Shown here in pieces: positions 1 through 6,659 of a DNA stretch of 6,862 bases; the first letter of the stretch is position 1, and every line of letters begins with the position of its first letter. The stretch comes from Microcaldota archaeon (GTDB lineage Archaea; Micrarchaeota; Micrarchaeia; Micrarchaeales; CABMGC01). The translations under genes and the position numbers were made by a program. A model generated the notes under the pieces. That model had not been told where the DNA came from, did no database searches, and worked only from the letters and a program-made list of their open reading frames with translations. Where the stretch lies: positions 1-6,862 of the forward strand of contig JAJZKF010000029.1 of the NCBI GenBank assembly GCA_021804305.1, in the 5' to 3' direction.

Positions 1-244
1 AGCAATAGCACGCGCTCTTGTGAACAACCCTTCGATAATACTTGCCGACGAACCGACAGGGAATCTTGACACGAAGACCTCTGAGGCAGTCATATCCATA
101 CTTAACAGGATGAGCAGCAGGAACAGCGCTGCGATAGTGCTTGTCACCCACGAAGAGGATCTTGCAAAGGATTCTGACAGGATAATAAGGCTCAGGGATG
201 GCAGGATAGAGAAAGAGGTTAGAAAACATGAGAAACATCAATAG
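1..244 (+). CDS. ABC transporter ATP-binding protein, MacB/LolD type (C-terminal part only)
   Basis: The reading frame is open from base 2, so the gene began before the window; about 80 C-terminal residues are present. The visible part starts just after where the LSGGQ signature should lie (AIARAL), then shows Walker B IILADEP with the catalytic Glu, the D-loop GNLD, and the switch His in LVTHEEDLA about 34 residues after the Walker B Asp. This order and the ADEPTGNLD wording are typical of the MacB/LolD/FtsE branch of ABC ATPases, which power permeases that move or mechanically pull substrates at the membrane instead of classic importers. It is a cytoplasmic ATP-hydrolysing subunit, presumably pairing with the permease at 1860-3191. 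The internal GTG at base 20 is not the start, because it lies between the signature region and Walker B. Its last 17 bp overlap the next gene. Family assignment is secure; the substrate is unknown. Confidence 0.93.
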   Translation, partial: AIARALVNNPSIILADEPTGNLDTKTSEAVISILNRMSSRNSAAIVLVTHEEDLAKDSDRIIRLRDGRIEKEVRKHEKHQ

Positions 245-1859
245 AATTGCGATGATTGCTTGCGCTATCTTTGTTTTTGCAGGAATAGCGAATGCGTGCA
301 CGGTCTCAGATCCGGCGTTTCAGGTGCTCGGAGTCACATGGGGCAATTCCACATTGCATTTCGAGGCTGGCCCAGGAAGCAACTATGCGCCTCTGACTGT
401 GACTATGGGATATTATGGAGGCACATGCGATTTGTACAATGTGAAGGGATTCATCCAGCTTAGCCCGCCATTCACAAGCTTCAACGGCTCAAGCTATGTT
501 ACCTATTATACTCCTGAAGTCGCTGCCAACTCTACCTTCAGCCTAACTTTCAGGCTTGACATTTCAAACAGCACCTCCGCAGGGCAGAACCTGACGTTTT
601 CTTATCCGCTATATGTCTATTGGAACCAGACAAGCAGCTTCAGGAATTCGCAGGAATACAACATAGATGTACCGCTGAAAGGGAGCGTTGAACTCCAATT
701 CAACACCTTCAACAGATCAATAGATGGAGAAGGATTCGACAACATCTCTGTTATGATAGTGAATAAAGGAACAGGTATTGCGCATAACATAAGCATGGAG
801 CTTGGCCAGATGCAGGGAGTCAGCATCGCCTCGCAGCCTACGACAGTGAAGGAGCTTCTGCCAGGCGCTGCGGCGAATGTTTCTTTCTCCGCATATATAT
901 CGCAGATAGGAGGCGGCACTGTGCTGCAGATACCTTCCAATGTCACATATTATGACGCTTACGGGTACGAGCAGAGAAGCAGCCAGGAACTAGGATTCTA
1001 CACAGGATACGGATCAGGATATCCTGTTACCATCTCCCTAAACCCAGGATCAATTTACGCAGAAGTGCCTGAAACTGTAAATATAGTTGTACAGAATAAT
1101 GCAGATGTTCCAATAAATAACGTATATGCAGAGATAGTAGGCAGCTCTAGCGTCAGCGTGCTTAGCCCTAACGAATGGGCATCTATGGGCACTGTTGCAC
1201 CGCACTCCTCTGCAAACCTTCAGGCGAGTATCTTTTCCACCTCCACCACAGGAGTCTCGCCGCTGCAGCTTATGCTTGAGTACAGCATTGGAGGGAAGGT
1301 GCAGAGCCTTAACAAAACTTACAACCTGCTGACCCCAGGGCTGATAGAGCTTGAGCAGGTTAGCTCTTCTGTGATACCTGCAAGGCCGACGGCAGGAGGC
1401 ATCTTCTCTGTTACGGCTACGCTTGACAATGTAGGGCCTTCAACAGCATACTCTGTGAAGGCTACACCGGAGCTTTCAGATGGCATACGCAATCTTGGCG
1501 CAAACTCTACGTTCATAGGCAATGTGCAGGCAGATACGCCTACGTCTTTTACGCTTAGCTTCCTTGCCCCGAGCAAAGAAGGCGCGTACAGCATACCAGT
1601 AGTGCTCTCCTACCTAAACAACCTTGACAATATCTCGCAGCAGATTGTATACTTTAACTTCACAGTGGCAAGCAGCGGGAATGCAATATCGGGCGCAGGG
1701 CCTGTGGCGATAGCTGGAAGTACAGGAGCAGCTGCGTATGGATATAGGAAATCAGGAGGCGGCCTTGGAATTGTTGTGATTGTTGTTATAATCATAATAG
1801 CAGCCGCGGCGCTTCTGATCTGGAAGGCTAGAAAGAAGAAGGGAAGGAGAGGAAAATAA
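228..1859 (+). CDS. Secreted, membrane-anchored multi-repeat surface protein (S-layer-domain/CARDB-NEW3-like)
   Basis: The 543-residue product has an N-terminal signal peptide (residues 1-23, hydrophobic 7-21, possible cleavage after Ala23). A Gly/Ser/Ala linker (about 482-512) leads to one membrane helix (about 513-532) and a basic tail KARKKKGRRGK, so the body faces outside. By eye the body divides into four beta-rich repeats of about 105-115 residues (roughly 33-145, 150-260, 265-368, 371-480). Each has a 'V.N.g...a.nv' strand pair followed by a Ser/Thr-rich 'F.L.F' strand, as in CARDB/NEW3 or COG1361-type archaeal surface proteins. There are 15 N-X-S/T sequons, 11 of them before residue 240. 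Cys24 and Cys67 are the only cysteines in the mature part and could form a disulfide. A GAGGTT site lies 7 nt before the ATG. Its place between an ABC ATPase and its permease suggests an external partner or adaptor, taking a MacA-like position although it does not resemble MacA. Function is inferred. Confidence 0.85.
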   Translation: MRNINRIAMIACAIFVFAGIANACTVSDPAFQVLGVTWGNSTLHFEAGPGSNYAPLTVTMGYYGGTCDLYNVKGFIQLSPPFTSFNGSSYVTYYTPEVAANSTFSLTFRLDISNSTSAGQNLTFSYPLYVYWNQTSSFRNSQEYNIDVPLKGSVELQFNTFNRSIDGEGFDNISVMIVNKGTGIAHNISMELGQMQGVSIASQPTTVKELLPGAAANVSFSAYISQIGGGTVLQIPSNVTYYDAYGYEQRSSQELGFYTGYGSGYPVTISLNPGSIYAEVPETVNIVVQNNADVPINNVYAEIVGSSSVSVLSPNEWASMGTVAPHSSANLQASIFSTSTTGVSPLQLMLEYSIGGKVQSLNKTYNLLTPGLIELEQVSSSVIPARPTAGGIFSVTATLDNVGPSTAYSVKATPELSDGIRNLGANSTFIGNVQADTPTSFTLSFLAPSKEGAYSIPVVLSYLNNLDNISQQIVYFNFTVASSGNAISGAGPVAIAGSTGAAAYGYRKSGGGLGIVVIVVIIIIAAAALLIWKARKKKGRRGK

Positions 1860-3191
1860 ATGAAGCTAAATGATGTCTTCTGGCTCACGCTGAAGGGGCT
1901 CAGGGAGCGGAAGCTGAGGACAGGCCTGACAATACTCAGCGTTGTAATAGGCATAGCTGCAATAGTGGCGCTTGTCTCCCAGGTTGCGGGCATATCGGCA
2001 AGCATCTCAAAATCGCTTTCTTCAATAGGCCCTACCTCGATAGTGCTTATACCCAGAGGCCAGGAGTATCCGCTGACAGGGCAGGATGTGGCAGAGATCT
2101 CTGCATTGAGCGGGGTAAAGAGCGTAATACCGATGGTAAGAGGAAGCGCCAATATCAGCGTTGGAGGGACAGAGGAGACAGTAACGCTGATAGGCGTTGA
2201 TAACCAGAGCATCTCTTCGCTGCTGGGAGGGGTAAATATTTATGAGGGCTCTCAGTACAGCGATGGCACGCCGCTCAGCCTTGTAGGATACCAGGTCGCA
2301 TTCCCAACTACAGGCACAGGGCCTTCTTCCATAGGCATCAATCAGCCGATATATTTGCAGGAGGAAGGAAGAGAAGGAGGCAAAACGATAACGCTGATAG
2401 TGGCAGGCATACTAGACCAGTACGGGTCTTCTCTGCTGGTGCCTGTAGATACATCAGTCTTCACTTCCCTAAGCACTGCAATGACATTGCTAGGAGAGAG
2501 TTCGTACAACATGCTGCTTGTAGTAGCATCGAATACATCAAGCGCAAACACAGTCTATACGCTGCTTACAAATATATACGGAAGCAGGGCTGAGATACTC
2601 TCTGTGCAGCAGATAACAGCAATAGTTGCATCGATAACAGGGTCCATAGGCGTGCTCCTAGGATCGATAGCAGGCATCTCCCTAATAGTTGCAGGGATAA
2701 GCATACTTAGCATAATGATGGTTTCGGTCTCTGAGAGGACAAAGGAGATAGGAATCCTGAAGTCCATAGGCTTCAAGAACAGCGACGTGATGATGCTGTT
2801 TCTTACTGAGGCTGTGATAATAGGAGCGCTTGGAGGATGCCTTGGAGTTGCAGTGGGCGCAGGAGGCTCATACGCATTGCCGATACTTTTGGGCGGAGCC
2901 TCGAAGGGGCAGCCTTCCGGAACTACTGCAAGCACTGGTGCTGCTCCAGGTGGAGCGTCTTATAGGGGGAATGCAGGGTTCGGAGGAGGAGGAAGAGGAG
3001 CGGCCTTTGCAGGCGGAGGAGGGGCTGCTGCACCTGGCACCGCTTCGTCGCTATCTTATACGCCGATAATATCCCCTTCCCTTGTAGTTATGGCAATAGC
3101 AATAGCACTGATAGTCAGCATAATAGCGAGCCTTTATCCTTCCAGAAAGGCATCCATGATAGATCCGATCGCAGCGCTAAGGAATGAGTAA
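1860..3191 (+). CDS. ABC transporter permease, MacB/FtsX family, with Gly-rich extracellular loop
   Basis: The 443-residue product has the MacB plan: a cytoplasmic amphipathic N-terminus (FWLTLKGLRERKLRTGLTIL), TM1 about 22-43, a large external MacB_PCD-like domain about 44-250, TM2 about 262-288, a cytoplasmic coupling segment SERTKEIGILKSIGF (291-305), TM3 about 310-340 and TM4 about 405-426. It ends with the family's typical YPSRKASMIDPIAALRNE. MacB-type proteins form dimers and transmit ATPase movement across the membrane for export or surface remodelling, without necessarily having a central channel. Odd point: residues 345-397, between TM3 and TM4 on the outside, are a low-complexity Gly/Ala/Ser stretch where relatives usually have a short loop. 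The ATG follows the previous TAA with no gap, and GGAGAGG lies 7 nt upstream, so translation is probably coupled. It should pair with the ATPase at the window's left edge. Substrate unknown. Confidence 0.95.
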   Translation: MKLNDVFWLTLKGLRERKLRTGLTILSVVIGIAAIVALVSQVAGISASISKSLSSIGPTSIVLIPRGQEYPLTGQDVAEISALSGVKSVIPMVRGSANISVGGTEETVTLIGVDNQSISSLLGGVNIYEGSQYSDGTPLSLVGYQVAFPTTGTGPSSIGINQPIYLQEEGREGGKTITLIVAGILDQYGSSLLVPVDTSVFTSLSTAMTLLGESSYNMLLVVASNTSSANTVYTLLTNIYGSRAEILSVQQITAIVASITGSIGVLLGSIAGISLIVAGISILSIMMVSVSERTKEIGILKSIGFKNSDVMMLFLTEAVIIGALGGCLGVAVGAGGSYALPILLGGASKGQPSGTTASTGAAPGGASYRGNAGFGGGGRGAAFAGGGGAAAPGTASSLSYTPIISPSLVVMAIAIALIVSIIASLYPSRKASMIDPIAALRNE

Positions 3192-3198
3192 AGAAGAG

Positions 3199-4926
3199 TT
3201 ATCGCCTGAAGATCTTCATTAGTTTTTCATACGGCAGCGTATTGATGACATCCTCCTTCCTCAGCCACCCCCTCTTTGCGGTGCCTATGCCGTAGCGGAT
3301 AAATTTGAAGTTGCTTGATGAGTGCGAATCCGTGTCTATTGAGAATTTCAATCCGTATTCCCTTGCCTTCAATATATTCTCATCGTTAAGGTCAAGCCTG
3401 TCAGGGAACGAATCTATCTCCATTACCACTCCGTTGTCCTTAGCAGCCTGGAAGACCTTGTCGAGGTTTAGCTTTATTGGCTCCCTCCTTCCGATAAGCC
3501 TCCCTGTCGGATGCGCTATTATATTTACCTTGCCGCTCTCGATGCAGCTGACAAGCCTTTTGGTCATCTCCTGCTCGCCCATATTGAGGTTGGAGTGTAT
3601 CGCCCCAAGCACATAGTCCATCTTTTCCAGCGTCTTATCGTCTAGGTCGAGGCTGCCATCCTTGAGTATATCTGTCTCTGCGCTCTTTAGCAGCATTATT
3701 CTATCTCCAAGCTTCTTGCCTACAGCTTCTATCTCCCTGTAGTATGCATCAATTTTCCTCTCGTCCATCCCGCCTGTTACGTACTCGCTCTTGGAGTGGT
3801 CAGTCATCCCGAGGTACTCGAATCCCTCAGTGATTGCCGCCATGGCCATCGACTCGATGCTCTCGTGGCCGTCGGTGTAGATGGTATGCGAGTGGAGATC
3901 TCCCCTTATGTCTTCGCGCTGGACTAGCCTAGGTATCTCATGCTTCAGCGCCTGCTCTATCTCCCCCCTGTCTTCGCGCATCTCCGGCTCCATATACTGC
4001 ATTCCAAGCTTCTCGTAGATTTCCTTCTCCTCCTCTCCGGCTACGCTTCTCCCCCTCCTGTCGAAAAGACCGTACTCGTTTAGCTTGTATCCTTTCTTTA
4101 TGGCTATCTGCCTAAGCTTCACATTATGCTCCTTGCTGCCTATGAAGTACTGCATCGCAGCGCCGAAGCTCTTTCTTTCCAATACCCTGATATCGCAGCT
4201 TACCCCTGCACTGAGCCAGACGGTAGTTTTGGTAGGACCGCTCAGCGTTACGCTCGCAGCATCTTCCATCTTCGATATGAAATTTGCCATCTTATCCGGC
4301 TTGGAGGATATTACAAGTATGTCTATGTCGCCCACAGTCTCTTTCATCCTCCTTGCAGAGCCTGCCAGCTCAACCCTCTCTGCATATCCGGAGTTCTTCA
4401 GCTGCCTTATTATCGCTTCTGCTTCGGGGAGCGCGTCTCCAAGCAGCAGCCTTCCTTTGCTGGACTCTAGCAGGCTTATGCCCTTCTGCAGAACCTCTTC
4501 GCTTCTCTTGCCGAAGCCAGATAGATTTCTGACCTTTCCTGCAGCTATTGCAGCTTTGAGGCTCGCAACATCATTAACGCCAAGCTCTGCATATAGCCTG
4601 TATGCGCGCTTTGGCCCCAGCCCCTGGATGCGCATCAGGCTTGAGAAGTCTATTGGATATTTTTTCTTGTATTCCTCGTACTTCTTTATCTTTCCTGATT
4701 TTATGTATTCTTCTATATGCCCGGCTGTTGTCTTTCCTATCCCTTGAAGCTCCATCAGCGCTTTTATCCCTCCCTTTCTGTATATCCCTTCTATGTCTTC
4801 CTGCATTGTCTCGATTGTGAGGGCTGCATTCCTGTATGCGCGCACCTCGAAGACCCTCTTCTCATCTTCCAATTCAAGCATATCCGCTATCTCCCTGAAG
4901 ATCTCTGCTATCTTCTTGTTGAGCAA
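3199..4926 (-). CDS. polX: Family X DNA polymerase / 3'-5' exonuclease with PHP domain (PolX)
   Basis: The 575-residue product matches the usual length of bacterial/archaeal PolX. Domains in order: an N-terminal 8-kDa-like region with helix-hairpin-helix motifs at about 57-78 (LMELQGIGKTTAGHIEEYI), 97-117 (IQGLGPKRAYRL) and 132-150 (LSGFGKRSEEVL); a Pol beta-like palm with GSARRMKETVGDIDILV (189-205), catalytic Asp200 and Asp202 and a third Asp in VSCDIRVLE (Asp245); and a C-terminal PHP domain. PHP metal-ligand candidates are HSH at 345-347, Asp352, DH at 376-377, Glu417, His444, His472, and Asp533/His535. Such enzymes fill gaps in DNA repair, while the PHP part acts as an Mn-dependent 3'-5' exonuclease/AP-site phosphoesterase. 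One odd residue: the YFTGS motif reads YFIGS (260-264). The start is TTG, 2 bp after the cca stop; the N-terminus MLNKKIAEIFREIADMLEL fits the family, so I keep it. It is the last gene of a three-gene operon. Confidence 0.96.
   Translation of the reverse strand: MLNKKIAEIFREIADMLELEDEKRVFEVRAYRNAALTIETMQEDIEGIYRKGGIKALMELQGIGKTTAGHIEEYIKSGKIKKYEEYKKKYPIDFSSLMRIQGLGPKRAYRLYAELGVNDVASLKAAIAAGKVRNLSGFGKRSEEVLQKGISLLESSKGRLLLGDALPEAEAIIRQLKNSGYAERVELAGSARRMKETVGDIDILVISSKPDKMANFISKMEDAASVTLSGPTKTTVWLSAGVSCDIRVLERKSFGAAMQYFIGSKEHNVKLRQIAIKKGYKLNEYGLFDRRGRSVAGEEEKEIYEKLGMQYMEPEMREDRGEIEQALKHEIPRLVQREDIRGDLHSHTIYTDGHESIESMAMAAITEGFEYLGMTDHSKSEYVTGGMDERKIDAYYREIEAVGKKLGDRIMLLKSAETDILKDGSLDLDDKTLEKMDYVLGAIHSNLNMGEQEMTKRLVSCIESGKVNIIAHPTGRLIGRREPIKLNLDKVFQAAKDNGVVMEIDSFPDRLDLNDENILKAREYGLKFSIDTDSHSSSNFKFIRYGIGTAKRGWLRKEDVINTLPYEKLMKIFRR
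3207..3227 (+). terminator. Possible T-rich termination region for the ABC operon
   Basis: A perfect 12-bp palindrome TGAAGATCTTCA (3207-3218) is followed by TTAGTTTTT (to 3227) on the + strand, starting 15 bp after the permease stop and inside the 3' end of polX. Archaeal termination mainly needs T-runs, so the T-tract is the meaningful part; the palindrome has almost no loop and would make only a weak hairpin. Tentative. Confidence 0.3.
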
Positions 4927-4928
4927 CC

Positions 4929-6296
4929 TTACACCCTGAGCTTCTTCATCAGTTCCAGGTATGCTGCCTCCGCGTATTTGGCAGGTATGGCATTTACGAA
5001 GAGCTTTGCGCCTTTAACTGAGACATCCTTTCTTCCTTTAACTCCTCCGCCATGAAGCATCTCCGTTATTATCTCTTCGACGCTTCCATACCTGTTCCTG
5101 TCAAGCGCATACAGCAAGCCTTTCTCGGTGAGGAACCCTGCGGCATTGTGGTGCGCATGGATGAAGTCAGAAGCTGCAGAAGTGAAGGCGCTTGGTCCCT
5201 TGAATAGCCTGTATCCCAGGCTTCTCTTTGGCGCAAGCAGAAGTATAAGGCCATCCTTCCCTGACACCCATTTGGCGGAGAGGTAGACCTCAAAGCCGTA
5301 TCTCTTGATCATCTCCTCTATTATAGATGATATCTTCCTTAGCTGCGGCCAGGTGACATCTGCGCTCTTCTCCTTCAGGCTTAAGGCTATTAGGAAGAGA
5401 TCCAGCTTTGATTCCAGCATAAACTTCTTCAGCAGTTTGGCAGCCTCATCATGCGAGACTTTCTGGCCGTAGAATGCCTTTATATCGGGCTTGGAAAGGA
5501 ACAATCTTGAAGCTATTGAGAGCCTGGCAAGCGCATCTATGGATACTGCTGCTGCAACATTTCTGTTCTTATCCACAGGATCTATCACTACGAACTCCGA
5601 TCCAAATCTCTTCTCATGCTCCCGCCGCTCTTCTTTACTCAGAGGGTCCAGGGTTATTGGCAGTTTCATTGAAGAAAAGGCATCAAGCGCACCGATAATC
5701 GAGCCATAGTGGTATATCAGCAGCTCGCAAATGTAGCCTGAGAATCCGCCTATGCGGGACTCTGCGCCATATATGTTATGCGCTTTGAGGAAATATTTCA
5801 GCAGCCTTACATCGTCCCTCTGTTTCGCAGATAGATGCGTATTTATGAAATCTGTGTGCAGAGGGGTTCTGTCAACTGCAGTTGCGAGTTCCTCGGCGCT
5901 CTCTATCTTAAAAGCAGGGACTATGTCTGCATTTAGCCCTGATGGCAGGTATATCCTGACATATGGATGCTCTGCATATTTTATTTCGTATCTTTCGCCC
6001 ATCTCCCTTTTGGCTATTGCCTTTCCATACTTGAGGCCCAGGCTCTCCAGGCTCTTCCGCGATATTCCGCTCTTGAAAAGCATGAATATATCTATGTCTG
6101 CAGAGCCGCGCAGGTTTGTTCCCCTTGCTATCGATCCTGCAACCCTAAGCTCTACATCCCTGCCGACAACTTCCTTAAGGCGATGCATAAGCATGTTGAC
6201 GTTTGCAGTGGTAGTCCGCATCTCCTGCTCTGTGGGTTTTATACTTTTGAGCGCCTTCTCAAATATGCCCTTCGCTTTTTCTTTATTTGCCGCCAT
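4929..6296 (-). CDS. cca: CCA-adding enzyme (tRNA nucleotidyltransferase), archaeal class I
   Basis: The 455-residue enzyme adds or repairs the 3' CCA of tRNAs from CTP and ATP without a nucleic acid template. The N-terminal nucleotidyltransferase head shows GSIARGTNLRGSADIDIF (54-71) with catalytic Asp67 and Asp69, and the third carboxylate in LNADIVPAFKI (Asp124). Further family blocks follow: DRTPLHTDFI (142-151), VRLLKYFLKAHNIYGAE (163-179), GGFSGYICELLI (183-194) and IDPVDKNRNVAAAVS (238-252). The later body and tail domains are less sharp but the length is normal for the archaeal class. The start is well set by GGAGGT 7 nt upstream. The start overlaps the preceding small membrane gene by 14 bp and polX begins 2 bp after the stop. 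The neighbouring tRNA gene encodes no CCA, as expected where this enzyme is essential. No missing catalytic residue was seen. Confidence 0.97.
   Translation of the reverse strand: MAANKEKAKGIFEKALKSIKPTEQEMRTTTANVNMLMHRLKEVVGRDVELRVAGSIARGTNLRGSADIDIFMLFKSGISRKSLESLGLKYGKAIAKREMGERYEIKYAEHPYVRIYLPSGLNADIVPAFKIESAEELATAVDRTPLHTDFINTHLSAKQRDDVRLLKYFLKAHNIYGAESRIGGFSGYICELLIYHYGSIIGALDAFSSMKLPITLDPLSKEERREHEKRFGSEFVVIDPVDKNRNVAAAVSIDALARLSIASRLFLSKPDIKAFYGQKVSHDEAAKLLKKFMLESKLDLFLIALSLKEKSADVTWPQLRKISSIIEEMIKRYGFEVYLSAKWVSGKDGLILLLAPKRSLGYRLFKGPSAFTSAASDFIHAHHNAAGFLTEKGLLYALDRNRYGSVEEIITEMLHGGGVKGRKDVSVKGAKLFVNAIPAKYAEAAYLELMKKLRV
4932..4937 (-). promoter_or_regulatory. Ribosome binding site supporting the polX TTG start
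   Basis: On the - strand AGGGTG lies inside the last codons of cca, 5 nt before the TTG at 4926-4924. GGTG matches the archaeal anti-Shine-Dalgarno core, and the same GGTG with 5-nt spacing precedes the 103-residue membrane protein. It supports a TTG start and translational coupling to cca. Confidence 0.55.
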
Positions 6297-6594
6297 TCGT
6301 TTTACCTCCGTCTCTGTTTATCTGCACGCCTATCATTGCTATTTTGTACCCTATGCTGGCGAAGAGGAAGAGTACTATCACTTCTACGCTCAGATATGTG
6401 CCGGTGTTAATCGTTGAGGATAAGTCGGAAGTCAGCGGTCCCAGTATCCCTCCGACAGTTGCATTCTGCGCAGGCTGGGAGTAAGGGGCGTTGGCTTTTG
6501 AATTCGCCTGCTCGTATAATCCATATCCCATTAAGAATGTAAATAGTATTATCAATATTCCAAGTGATATTAGTATATACCCCAGATATGCCAT
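6283..6594 (-). CDS. Small two-helix membrane protein of unknown function
   Basis: A 103-residue protein I do not recognise. It has two membrane helices, about 4-26 (LGYILISLGILIILFTFLMG) and about 67-90 (around SVEVIVLFLFASIGYKIAMI). They are joined by a polar 40-residue loop rich in Ala, Asn, Ser and Thr with one N-glycosylation sequon (Asn44). The short polar tail is NRDGGKTNGGK. The frame stays open up to 6762, but a longer form would run antisense through the tRNA and its intron, so I choose the ATG at 6594-6592. GGTG lies 5 nt upstream of that ATG and a TATA-like element is centred 34 bp upstream. It overlaps cca by 14 bp, so it heads the operon and is probably translated together with cca. 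If the loop is external both ends are inside; topology is inferred only. No function can be given. Confidence 0.72.
   Translation of the reverse strand: MAYLGYILISLGILIILFTFLMGYGLYEQANSKANAPYSQPAQNATVGGILGPLTSDLSSTINTGTYLSVEVIVLFLFASIGYKIAMIGVQINRDGGKTNGGK
6304..6309 (-). promoter_or_regulatory. Strong ribosome binding site of cca
   Basis: GGAGGT on the - strand, 7 nt before the ATG at 6296-6294. It lies inside the coding sequence of the upstream small membrane gene and fixes the cca start. Confidence 0.75.
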
Positions 6595-6599
6595 AGTTA

Positions 6600-6603
6600 C
6601 ACC
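6600..6603 (-). promoter_or_regulatory. Ribosome binding site of the small membrane protein
   Basis: GGTG on the - strand, 5 nt before the ATG at 6594-6592. It favours this start over an upstream in-frame start inside the antisense of the tRNA. Confidence 0.5.
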
Positions 6604-6621
6604 GAAATTATATGGAAAGGC

Positions 6622-6634
6622 AGGTTTAAAACCT
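6622..6634. promoter_or_regulatory. Palindromic TATA-like element, possibly a shared divergent promoter
   Basis: The 13-bp sequence AGGTTTAAAACCT is an inverted repeat around a single central A (6628). Read on +, its TTTAAAA core centre lies 32 bp before the tRNA 5' end; read on -, its TTTTAAA core centre lies 34 bp before the membrane-protein ATG. Purine-rich BRE-like stretches flank it in both directions (GAAAGGCAGG on +, CAAAGG on -). Archaeal TATA boxes sit about 25-30 bp before the transcription start, so both spacings are workable. Use in both directions is inference. Confidence 0.55.
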
Positions 6635-6659
6635 TTGAGCACGCATGAATGTGTGTAGA

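Noticed and set aside
296..301. Lipoprotein signal at Cys24 of the surface protein
   Set aside because: The preceding residues Ala-Asn-Ala do not match a lipobox (Leu at -3 and small residue at -2 expected), and the protein already has a C-terminal membrane anchor.
1610..2212. 200-residue open frame on - across the surface protein/permease junction
   Set aside because: It crosses two well-supported genes in antisense and has no recognisable start signal or domain.
4085..4747. 220-residue open frame on + opposite polX, hydrophobic and Ser/Leu-rich
   Set aside because: It is antisense to a PolX gene with complete catalytic motifs. The Ser/Leu-rich composition is the usual mirror of the Glu/Lys/Arg-rich coding strand; no ribosome site or family resemblance.
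5752..6417. 221-residue open frame on + opposite cca
   Set aside because: It lies antisense to the conserved nucleotidyltransferase head of cca and has no recognisable motif.
6605..6614. CATATAATTT on the - strand as TATA box for the small membrane protein
   Set aside because: It is only about 10-20 bp from the ATG, too close for a TATA box 25-30 bp before a transcription start; the element at 6622-6634 fits better.
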